Assembly (NCBI RefSeq): GCF_021130785.1
Contig: NW_025777936.1
Coordinates: 1-64,000, forward strand
Length of the DNA stretch: 64,000 nucleotides
Source: Homalodisca vitripennis
Taxonomy: Eukaryota; Arthropoda; Insecta; Hemiptera; Cicadellidae
Direction of reading: 5' to 3'
A program made the translations under genes and the position numbers. Below, piece by piece: positions 40,241-47,882 of the stretch. The notes beneath the pieces were generated by a model. That model made no database searches, had not been told where the DNA came from, and worked only from the letters and a program-made list of their open reading frames with translations. Position 1 is the first letter of the stretch; each line of letters opens with the position of its first letter.

Positions 40241-41157
40241 TTATCGTGCATAAAACCCTACGCGAATACCTATTTCAGTAAGATCTTCCTCCATATTATT
40301 AAGTTTTTCTTCTAATTTTTGAAATTTGACAGCATAAGAATCATTGTATTCAACAAAATTTATGACCAATATCTCACAAAAGTTTTCGTAGCATCTAAAC
40401 TAAACTTATCAAAAGACTCTTTAAAATTAGTAAGTTTTTCATTAATTTCACCAACATCGTCTACTGATCTTCTATTTCTGGCTTCTAACTTGTCATAGAC
40501 TTCTGTTGTAAAATCTTTAACATGCTGTTTATGATTCTCGTAATTTTGTTTTTAGTTCATTAAACATTTTAATAGGATCTTCTAATTGAATCATTACAAC
40601 AACATCAAATGGATTAATTCCTTTACTAACACTGCTGAATTCTTTTTTCCTTTAAAATCTAAGGCATTTTTAACATTCGGATCATGTAAATCAACAATAT
40701 CGATGTTTTCTGATAATTTTAGAGGTTTTTAAAATTTGTTCTTTAACAACAACATCATGTTTGTCAATACCAGGTCGAACACCGACAATTCTTTTTTTAT
40801 TAGCCAAACTAACATAATTCTTTTCAACTTTGATCGCTTCAGTAATTTTATCAGCTTTTTCGATATGAGACATTAAATTGGTAAATAATTTTTTTACACC
40901 ATCCATCAACTTCTTTTTCCAATGTTTTTATTTTATCAGCAACTTCACTTGAACTCATGAAATTTGCAAGTTTGTTATCATATTCTGCTTTAAAATCTTC
41001 AATCTCGACAGCAAACATATCTGAATCTGGAAGGTTTTGTAATAAATTTTCTAACTTGTTTATCAAACTCATTTCTCAAACTATCAAAATTCAAACTATT
41101 ATCTACATTTTGAATAATTTGTGTTCCAAATACGTCAAAAATATTTTGTGAATCCAT
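40241..41157 (-). CDS. Fibre-like coiled-coil protein (frameshifted)
   Basis: About 305 codons from the ATG at 41157 to a stop at 40241. The frames 40999-41184, 40851-41072 and 40691-40909 follow one another with small shifts. The content is mostly heptad-like K/E/L-rich helix. Embedded is KKRIVGVRPGIDKHDVVVKEQ, and a related second unit with KGINPFDVVVMIQLE at about 40570-40620. The N-K-R-I...P..D.HD.V.K.Q pattern recalls the N..I.N...P...DAV.K.Y motif of phage tail fibres and of Polinton spike candidates. It is probably a trimeric attachment or spike protein, by analogy only. Its start overlaps the protease end by about 23 nt. Confidence 0.55.
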
Positions 41158-41622
41158 ATTTATTAAGCAATAATTTGTTAACAACTTCTTTAAAATCTTT
41201 ACCAGTACTCAGTTCATTCAAAACAAAAACACATAAATGACCACAAATTGGGGGATCTTTATAGTCTTGAATCTGAGAATCATTGTAGTAGACGCTTGAT
41301 TTTTTTCAAATATTAATCAATTCTATAGGTGGTTTGTCCTCAATTCTTCCATACGAATCAAAATAACATGCATTCTTATCATTTTTATAATAACAAATCC
41401 AATGCGTTCCACTTCCCATAATCGAGTCTAAATTCACAATTTTCACATTCAAATTTCTTAACTTTTTCAGGTAATGTATCTCTCATGAAGATTCCTCTAA
41501 AATGTTTAATATTTTTGCAGATTTCTTCCAATTCCCGAATGTTAAAGGTTAAAATTTTTTTTTCAATGTTTGATTTCACGTAATTCAAAGTTTTTTTCAT
41601 CTAATCCAGATCCTGTAAACAT
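41135..41622 (-). CDS. Adenain-like cysteine protease (frameshifted)
   Basis: A maturation protease of the C5/Ulp1-like type used by Polintons and adenoviruses to process capsid precursors. The N-terminal frame 41385-41600 has FRGIFMRDTLPEK. In the next frame come the catalytic His in GTHWICYYK (about 41395-41412) and the Asp in CYFDSYG, then the catalytic Cys in the CGHLC block (about 41230). The order H, D, C and the FDSYG box are diagnostic. At least two indels interrupt the gene, at about 41430 and 41310. A start at 41622 is preferred because MFTGSGLD resembles a processing-type N-terminus. Size, about 160 aa, is typical. Confidence 0.8.
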
Positions 41623-41634
41623 CTTCCAAACTCT

Positions 41635-42008
41635 TTATCTAACCAATTTAAAATGTTTTCGAACAATAGGAATCACATCTTTTTTTAACGATTGGAGCAG
41701 CTTTACGAACATAAGGAACAACATTTTTAACAACTGGAATATTTTCTCCAAAATCTAATAAATCTTTCAAAAGTCCACCATTTTTGAGTTCTTTCAACTG
41801 ATTATAAGAAAATTCTATTCTGGTTCCTTTATTGTTTTTCTTATGTTTTTCGAGTTTTAATTGTATTGTCTATTTGTTAAAAATATCTTATCTTCGCCAT
41901 TTTTTAGTTGATCTATTTTAAATTGAATACTAACGGGTATTTTCTTCTTAAAAGCGGATTTTATTTTTTCTTTCTGATTTTTGCTGAAATTTACATTCAC
42001 ACCTCCAT
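41635..42008 (-). CDS. Small basic virion protein, minor-capsid-like (frameshifted)
   Basis: Starts at 42008 with motif CTATATAAATGG and stops at 41635. It begins NVNFSKNQKEKIKSAF, followed by VSIQFKIDQLKNGEDK and IEFSYNQLKELKNGGLLKDL, and then a V/P/K-rich segment with IPVVKNVVPYVRKAAP. Paired S-x-x-Q phrases followed by a GG-rich hydrophobic tail are typical of a Polinton protein that I remember as a candidate pVI-like minor capsid or membrane-active protein. Frame breaks lie near 41865 and 41685. It sits between the PLA2 gene and the protease. Confidence 0.6.
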
Positions 42009-43340
42009 TTATATAGTTAAAATTTCAAGTTCTCTTCGATTCCCATTCCTAGTTTTCTCTTCAAAAAACATTGCTCCAGCTGTTGGAAGCGCAACAAATC
42101 TTTCACCTAAACTAGCATCTTTTGATAAAAATCTATCCATTGCCTTATCTTGCAAAACTTTATCTGCGATATGTCTGGAATTTGTGTCTCTATGTTTTGC
42201 ATAAAAAAATATCGTGTTCCATAGCAAGCTTGATCTAATTTATTTATACCAGGATCTCCTCTTTTTAGTCTTTTTTTTCGAGTTTTGTGCCAGGCCCCAG
42301 ATACTGATAAGTTGGTACGTGTAATTCAAAAAGGTAAATTGTTGATAAAATCATTCAAAAGTCCACTACCCTCAATCATAGATGAACTTATTGCCGGCAA
42401 AACTCGTTTTAAATATTTAATTCTATCAGGTTTTTCAATCATTTCATCAAGTTTGTTTCGAAATAAAATCTTTAATCGCTTTCTTTTCGTTCAAAAAATT
42501 GTTGTTTCCAGCCTTTTCTTGAGCATAAATATAATTAATAATTCCATCGAGTTTTGTCAAATCGTCGATATATCTGTATTCAATCTTATTATCACTGTAT
42601 TTTTCTCAACACCTGATCCTTCGATTCTTTTTTCCCAAATTGGTTTAATCAAATTGAGATATTTTTTTACCTTTACTTGACTTTGGTTTCTTAGTTGATG
42701 GATCATTATTTTTTGTAAATTGAATCAGATTTCCATAAAATTGCAGTATACTTTTTCAAGTCTTCTTCAGAATATAAACCGTCTTTTGGAACATCAGTGC
42801 CTGTTAATAATCTCCATAAACCTTGAGTTCCTTCATATGTTTTTTCATTAATAATGATATCATTATGCTCAAAAATTCACGGGCAAATTTCCAATCATAA
42901 AAACTTTTCTTTTTTTGTCTGTCCCAATACAAACCAAATTTATCATCCTTTGCTCTAGGAAGAAATTTTTTACCAATTTCACCAATTATTATATCCGTTG
43001 TTCCAGGACTTATTGGTTCAACTATGGTAGAGTCTTCAATGATTCGAGGTCTAAATGGTGTTGAAGATGGTAATTTTGGCAATTCAAACTCAGATTCTGG
43101 TATCGAAATATCAGCAAATTGTCGTACAACTGGAACCAAATTCATCAAATTTTGATTATCACTTAAAACATTTTCAATTTTGCCCTCAACGTTTTTAATT
43201 GCAGAAGTTACAGGTTGATTGATTTTTTGAATAAATTCTTGTTCTTTTTCATCAATTCGAATCTGTTCTTTAAATTCTTTGATTAATTTCTTTTCGATTT
43301 GATCAAGTTTTTTCGCTTCTTCAGAAGTTACGTTCACCAT
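42009..43340 (-). CDS. Capsid-associated protein with PLA2-like domain (frameshifted)
   Basis: About 440 codons. The 178-codon N-terminal frame (42804-43340) holds a helical region, then FTPF-like STPFRPRIIED and KFLPRAKDDKFGLYWD, a signature I know from arthropod Polinton proteins. After several indels a C-terminal domain follows (42009-42300) with YLGPGTKLEKRLKRGDP, INKLDQACY, an adjacent HDIF in a shifted frame, and RHIADKVLQDKAMDRF. This is the parvovirus-VP1-type phospholipase A2-like domain (PF08398-like), with the H-D pair of the active site near 42210. In parvoviruses such domains act on endosomal membranes. A similar role here is inference. The start carries the motif TTTTTCTAATTAAATGG. 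Confidence 0.7.
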
Positions 43341-43353
43341 TTAATTAGAAAAA
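43338..43353 (-). promoter_or_regulatory. Start-site motif TCTAATTAAATG
   Basis: TTTTTCTAATTAAATGG on the minus strand, ending at the start codon of the PLA2-domain gene. Confidence 0.55.
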
Positions 43354-43662
43354 TTTTGAAAACGTGGAACGTAAAAAACGTGAACGTGGAACGTGGAAAC
43401 GTGAACGTGGAACGTGAACACGGAACGTAAAACGTGAAACGTGGAACGTAAACGTGAACGTGGAACGTAAAACATGAACGTGAAAACGTAAACACGAACG
43501 TAAAAACACATGAACGTGAAACACGAACGTGAAACATGAAACGTGAACGTGGAACGTGAACAGATTTACCGTTTTTTCTGTTATTTTCATAATGTAAATA
43601 AAAATTAAAGATAATATAAAAATAATTGTAACAAATATTTTATCGAGACCACTGAGCAGCAT
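43345..43662 (-). CDS. Small membrane protein with minisatellite-coded tail, 105 aa
   Basis: An intact frame from the ATG at 43662, with motif TTTTTCTAATATAAATG. Residues 8-28 (KIFVTIIFILSLIFIYIM) form one strong membrane helix, preceded by a short N-terminus. The region from about residue 34 to the end is encoded by the ACGT-rich minisatellite at 43361-43562 and consists of alternating F/H/V/R/S units such as FHVHVPRSRF. Polintons often have small membrane proteins. The tail is odd and may be an expansion that extended the frame. The original stop may have been lost. Role unknown. Confidence 0.55.
   Translation of the reverse strand: MLLSGLDKIFVTIIFILSLIFIYIMKITEKTVNLFTFHVHVSCFTFVFHVHVFLRSCLRFHVHVLRSTFTFTFHVSRFTFRVHVPRSRFHVPRSRFLRSTFSKFF
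43361..43562. repeat. Irregular AACGTG-type minisatellite
   Basis: About 30 occurrences of AACGT in 200 bp, in units such as GTGGAACGTGAACGTGGAAC with 6- and 12-base spacing that drifts. It lies between two element genes and inside the membrane-protein frame. No other repeat like it is present in the window. Confidence 0.9.
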
Positions 43663-43675
43663 TTATATTAGAAAA
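43660..43675 (-). promoter_or_regulatory. Start-site motif TCTAATATAAATG
   Basis: Precedes the small membrane protein. Its presence is the best support that the 43662 start is real. Confidence 0.5.
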
Positions 43676-44325
43676 ATTTATTCAAATATTTACCATTTTT
43701 AGGCTTCAAAGTTAGATTAATAGTTAAAAATCCATAGTCTTCTTTCCAAATTTTATCACACAATTCATTAAAGTGGTTAAAACTCATATCAGATCCCACA
43801 TAAATTGTTGTAAATCTTTCTCGAATAGTGATCGTCTTGCTTAAAAACACACAACATATTCAGGTTATTTCTTATAACTTGTTTATCAACCTTTTGAAAA
43901 GCATTTGGGAAAAGATAGATACAAGATATGTTTTTGTGACGGGACATTACGAAATATTCCTTAATAACGTCTTGATTTTCTAAAATACAATCATCAAAAA
44001 CGATTAACGAATTGGGTTTTACATTCGCTTAACGGAAACTATGTCCTCAGAAGCATTATAAAAATGTGATATTTTTTTGTTTAAGTTTTTCTCAATATTT
44101 TTCAAATCTTTCTTGTAATTTTTTATAGGCGTCTTGTTCTAAAGATTTACTAAAAACATACAAATTGGAATAAGGAATCAACCTATTGTAGATAAAATTC
44201 AATAATAAAGTTGTTTTTCCACATCCACTTGAACCAACAATTAACAATCTGATTGGTTGATCTTTCTTATTTTCTTCAAACGTTTGAAGTTTTATCTGAT
44301 CTTTTTGCTTTAAAAATTTCTCCAT
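43668..44325 (-). CDS. A32/FtsK-type genome-packaging ATPase (frameshifted)
   Basis: About 219 codons, the normal size for Polinton ATPases. It would pump DNA into the capsid. The first frame (44092-44325) has the Walker A motif VGSSGCGKTTLLL at residues 31-43. Walker B is in another frame near 43990-44010 as LIVFDDC, followed by a sensor-like region with VMSRHKNISCIYLFPNAF. The C-terminal frame 43668-43850 has FNELCDKIW and ends in a lysine-rich tail. Frame breaks lie near 44095, 44025 and 43850. It starts with the motif CTTCTATTTAAATGG and is divergent to the penton-like gene. Confidence 0.85.
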
Positions 44326-44340
44326 TTAAATAGAAGATTT
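44323..44340 (-). promoter_or_regulatory. Start-site motif TCTATTTAAATG
   Basis: Minus-strand copy at the ATPase start. The divergent plus-strand gene begins 41 bp away at 44366, so the short gap may serve both. Confidence 0.55.
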
Positions 44341-44365
44341 TCATCTTGAAGCAACGCTTGCGAAA

Positions 44366-45108
44366 ATGAAGCTGTTCAAGTTGACTTCAGAAAGCTCTAA
44401 ATTAGTTTAAAACTTGGAACATCCTATACACTTAGAGGAAAGAATCAAATTATTTTATCGGTTTAAGCGGTTTTTATTCTGACAATTTTGTAATAAATAT
44501 TAGTGAAAGTTCTCCTTATTGTATAGGATTTAGTGAGAAGAACATAACAAAAATATTATGGTTTAAACAAAGGATATTATACCTTCGATCAAATAAAAAA
44601 TTCCCTTAAAAAATTATCTAAAAACATTCAAACAATCAGATAAATCTTTAAACTTTGACGAAAACAAGTTTGAAATGCTAAAAAATTATCTCTCTAATAA
44701 AATTCAAATAAAATCACCAGTAAGAATAATGTTTTCAGCAATTATTGTAGATTTGTTAGGGTTTGTTCAAGAAAACTATTGAGCCAAATCAGGTATATTT
44801 AGGAAATAAAACGCCAAAATTTAGACCGTTCGATGTAATTGAAGTGCACTGCAATCTCGTTGAACCTAGTTTTGAAAATCATACCGAACATTTACACAAA
44901 GAATCTGAAATTTTGTACACTTTTTTCCCCAAATGTTGCTTATGGATCAAAATCAGTGAAAAAACTGAAATGAAATCGATTATATTCCAATTAAAAAAAT
45001 ATTAAAAGAATTCAAAAAAATCGTTCTGACTCTTCAAGACTCTGAGGGAAATTTATTAAATAATGAGAGAGTAAAACAACAATATATTTAAGATTGTCGA
45101 AAGAATGA
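44366..45108 (+). CDS. Penton-like minor capsid candidate (frameshifted)
   Basis: About 247 codons on the plus strand. Legible pieces: SESSPYCIGFSEKNITKI (about 44490-44550), KNYLSNKIQIKSPVRIMF, then the long frame 44763-45005 with KFRPFDVIEVHCNLVEPSFE and HLHKESEILYTFFP, and finally a TIYLRLSKE end at 45108. The phrase V-I-E-V-H-C-N-L followed by a hydrophobic F-P segment and a YxP...I end is what I remember for the single-jelly-roll minor (penton) capsid protein of arthropod Polintons. Several homopolymer frameshifts. It has the plus orientation, opposite to the ATPase and MCP. Confidence 0.6.
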
Positions 45109-45119
45109 TGAATCAAGGG

Positions 45120-45270
45120 GGGGAACGAATCGTTCTTACCTTCAAATTTTCAAGAAAACAACTTTTGAATGTATAAATTACAAGAGTCTATCCCATAGAC
45201 CCTTAACAATCTTCATCCTGACCCTGTTTTTATCAATGAATCTGGACTTTATACTGAAATAAAAATTACT
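45120..45270 (+). pseudogene. Partial second copy of the BRO N-terminal domain
   Basis: Ends in PVFINESGLY followed by TEI, which parallels TVFVNESGLYSLILRS in the full gene at about 45540. The preceding DNA, GGGGGGAACGAATCGTTCTTACCTTCAA, aligns with the stretch near 45494-45515. It is only a fragment with no start, so a duplication remnant. Confidence 0.6.
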
Positions 45271-45279
45271 AGTTAAATT

Positions 45280-45296
45280 TTATTTCTATCTAAATG
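45280..45296 (+). promoter_or_regulatory. Start-site motif TCTATCTAAATG
   Basis: TTATTTCTATCTAAATGG ends at the start of the BRO gene. It is the plus-strand counterpart of the minus-strand motifs. Confidence 0.55.
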
Positions 45297-46134
45297 GAGT
45301 CAGTTGTAGACCTACTCAATAATCAACTAAAATTCAATAACAAACATATCTTTACGATTGTTGACGAAAACAATGTGATCTGTGTTTAAGGCTAAAGACG
45401 TAGCAAAAATTCTAGAATATGAAAATACTATGCAAACGATCAGAGATAAACGTTGACGAAGATGATAAAAACTTCTATTTTAATCTAAATATAAGGGGGG
45501 CTATAAATAGCTTACCTTCAAACTTCCAAAATAACACTGTTTTCGTTAATGAATCTGGACTTTATTCTTTAATTTTGAGATCGCATAAACCAGAAGCGAA
45601 ATTGTTTTAAAAATTGGGTTACGAAAGAAGTATTACTTCCATTAGAAAATATGGTGAGTACAAACTCAAAAACGAAAATAAGCAGTTAAAAGATGAAATA
45701 AAACAGTTACAAATTTCAGGTCAAATGAAATCCTTGAAAAATAGAGAATCAAGAATTGCGAATGGAATTACTGAAGAGAGATATGGTATGTAAAGATTTT
45801 GATAAGAAAAAACACCATGTTTTTGTGTTAATTAAGAAGAATCACATGTGGGAATATCCTTATTACGTTATCAGAGCTCAGAAACGAGAAATACCAAACC
45901 GATTAAAACATCTAAAAATAAAAATATCCTGAATTTAGAGATTTTTGTTCATTGATGACGAACCAAATTCTATCAATCTGTATAACCAAAATGAAAGAAT
46001 CTTTGAATATTTTATACAACGGAAATCATTTTACTACAAATATGGCAGAATCTCGACTGATTTATAGAATATCTAAATTACACGATGAAAAAGTTAAACT
46101 CTCGAATTATGATATTTTGTTTGTAAATGTTTAG
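45294..46134 (+). CDS. BRO-family protein (Bro-N plus DUF3627-like end, frameshifted)
   Basis: About 280 codons. The Bro-N part, 45294-45620, has DVAKILEYENTMQTIRD in one frame and NNTVFVNESGLYSLILRSHK followed by a W-V-T-K-E-V-L block. This N-E-S-G-L-Y...L...S box is the hallmark of baculovirus-type BRO proteins, which bind DNA. A coiled linker (about 45660-45770) leads to a C-terminal region with VFVLIKKN, YYVIRAQKREIPNRL and DILFVNV, resembling the DUF3627 end found in pox- and iridovirus relatives. Several single-base shifts interrupt it. The last 40 bases overlap antisense with the zinc-finger gene at 46094. Confidence 0.75.
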
Positions 46135-46422
46135 CATAACTAGGTAACCATCGTAGAATTCTTTTTTCATATTCACAAGGCATTTCGTTTTTTATAACTT
46201 TCGCTGAAAATTTTTTTTAGCACAATCTTTGCAAAAAGCATCTTTTCTATCTTTACTATACTGCCAGTTATTAAATTCAGAAATATTTTTTAATTTTTCT
46301 TTACAAAAGTAACACTTTTTCTCTTCTAAAGTTAATTTGTTCATTTTATCGTATAATTCCTTACAATAACAGTCTTTTCTATTCTCTTCTTGACACTTTG
46401 TACATTTCTTTTGAGACTCCAT
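46094..46422 (-). CDS. Zinc-binding protein, tandem copy A
   Basis: The start at 46422 has the motif TTTTTTCTATATAAATGG. The 76-codon frame (46192-46422) has CTKCQEENRKDCYC and CYFCKEKLKNISEFN...FCKDC, two C-x2-C pairs of a zinc-ribbon type. Past a frameshift near 46200 the sequence still encodes a YAKHLQTKYHNSRV end to 46094, matching copy B, so the gene originally extended into the convergent BRO gene. C..C...F........C..C proteins are common small genes of Polintons and large DNA viruses. Likely nucleic-acid-binding. Confidence 0.6.
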
Positions 46423-46436
46423 TTATATAGAAAAAA
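46420..46436 (-). promoter_or_regulatory. Start-site motif TCTATATAAATG, copy A
   Basis: Identical through TTTTTTCTATATAAATGGAG to the motif at 46841, as expected from the tandem duplication. Confidence 0.55.
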
Positions 46437-46455
46437 TTATTACACGATGAAAATG

Positions 46456-46843
46456 TTAAACTCTTGAATTATGATATTTTGTTTGTAAATGTTTTTTATA
46501 ATTATTTAACCATTTTATAGTTCTTCCACATTCACATTGAGTATCTTCATAATATAATCTAATGGTGATTCTTCTTTACACAAATCTTTACAATATGAGT
46601 CTTTCTTATCTCTACTATAGTGATCACTATTAAACTCTGAAATTTTTTTAGTTTCTTTACATTTAAGACATTCTTTATCTTCCCAAAGTTAATTTTTCTA
46701 TTTTATCATATAATTCTTTATGATATTCCCTTTCACAATCTTTGCAATTATAATGCATTCCATCTTTCCTATTTTTATCTTTATAAAAATTCATTTAAAT
46801 CTTTAAATTCTTTGCACTTTGTACATTTCTTTTGAGACTCCAT
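46456..46843 (-). CDS. Zinc-binding protein, tandem copy B (frameshifted)
   Basis: Starts MESQKKCTKC like copy A. In shifted frames it adds a first ribbon (about 46730-46810, C..C...F and C.DC) before the second ribbon (CLKCKE...SEFN...YCKD). The end has CECGRTIKWLNNYKKHLQTK, a C-x-C-x11-15-H-x3-5-H type finger. It is longer than copy A, which lost one ribbon. Three or more indels. It lies between copy A and the integrase. Confidence 0.55.
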
Positions 46844-46857
46844 TTATATAGAAAAAA
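46841..46857 (-). promoter_or_regulatory. Start-site motif TCTATATAAATG, copy B
   Basis: Lies in the 15 bp between the start of zinc gene copy B and the stop of the integrase at 46858. Confidence 0.55.
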
Positions 46858-47875
46858 TTACAGCTTTGACTTTCTCAATTCATATTCATAAAAACTTTCC
46901 GGTTATTTCTTCATTATTTTAAATCTTTTATACTATAAGTTACAGGATCTGTGTTATTAATTTGATAAATCACAAAGATTTCTCTTGACCAGTTGTTCTT
47001 ATATTTGTTCGAAAATGTTTGTTTTTTACTAACAATTCTTACATGATCATTGACTTTAAATTTAGTTTTTGTATGAATTTCTGGTGGAATATACTTGAAA
47101 ACGGTCTCTAATAACTCCTTTTCTGCATCTTTATCTACGTCTTTGGGCTTCATTTTTGATTGTGCTGTGAACTGTATCGTTATAATTGTTTACGATTTTT
47201 TGAAGAATATCGATCCATTTAAAGTTTTTATTAATCTCAAAAATTACTTTCATTCTCTCATTTTGAGTTCTGTTATATCTCTCTACAATACTTGATTTCT
47301 CTTCGTTTTCAGTATGATAAATCTTAATGTTGTATTTCCTCAAAACATCGTTAAATTCTTTATTTTTAAACTCTAAACCCTTATCTGTATGAAGTAGGTT
47401 TGGAGGTTTGTGATTGATCCTTATGGCATCTTTTACTATATCTTCGAAAAGCTTTTGAAATATCCTTGCCGTTTTTTCTTTTGATAGCTCTTGACCAAGC
47501 ATATTTTGAGAAAGTATCAATAACATTTAACATATACTTAAATCCATCATTTTGATCTGAATAGTTAGACATTATAACTAAATCTGCTGCCCATAAATCG
47601 TCAATTCCTAATGTTATAATTTTTCTCTTTTTAAACTTTTTTCGTACTGGTGCATAAATTTCTCGAGCTTCAATCTCTATCTCATCTTTAGTCTTCAATT
47701 CTTGCTTAACAGGTTTTGGATTTGGATTCTTTATAAACTTACTCTTGTTTGTCTTACATTTTGAACATTTTTGCAGCAATTCTATACAATCCATTTTGAG
47801 TTTGAACGATTTTTGAATCTATATTTTTCGTTTTCTTTTTACACTTGTGACAAGTGAATTAAAATCATCTTCCAT
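46858..47875 (-). CDS. Retroviral-like integrase of the Polinton (frameshifted)
   Basis: About 339 codons. It joins the element ends to target DNA. At the N-terminus, in a shifted frame, is CHKCKKKTKN and then KCSKCKTNKSKFIKN, a zinc ribbon. The core (frames 47381-47794 and 47131-47526) has the catalytic D in DDLWAADLVIM, the second D in LLHTDKGLEFKN and the E in SSIVERYNRTQNERM, the DDE triad of rve-type integrases. The C-terminal frame 46914-47153 has VNDHVRIVSKKQTFSNKY and NWSREIFVIYQI, a chromo/SH3-like DNA-binding end, closing with YEYELRKSKL. Frame breaks at about 47830, 47520, 47140 and 46910. It precedes PolB as in other Polintons. Confidence 0.9.
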
Positions 47876-47882
47876 TTACATA

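Noticed and set aside
42285..42680. 131-codon plus-strand frame
   Set aside because: Antisense to the PLA2-domain gene, whose minus-strand frames carry family motifs.
43334..43537. Second minus-strand frame through the AACGTG array
   Set aside because: It starts inside the array and has no start motif; the 43662 start with a membrane helix is better supported.
43361..43562. Possible CRISPR array
   Set aside because: Units are short, drifting and without unique spacers; the context is a eukaryotic mobile element.
46858..47875. Integrase as sign of a retrovirus or LTR element
   Set aside because: No reverse transcriptase, protease-RT polyprotein or LTRs; the neighbouring PolB and TIRs identify a Polinton.
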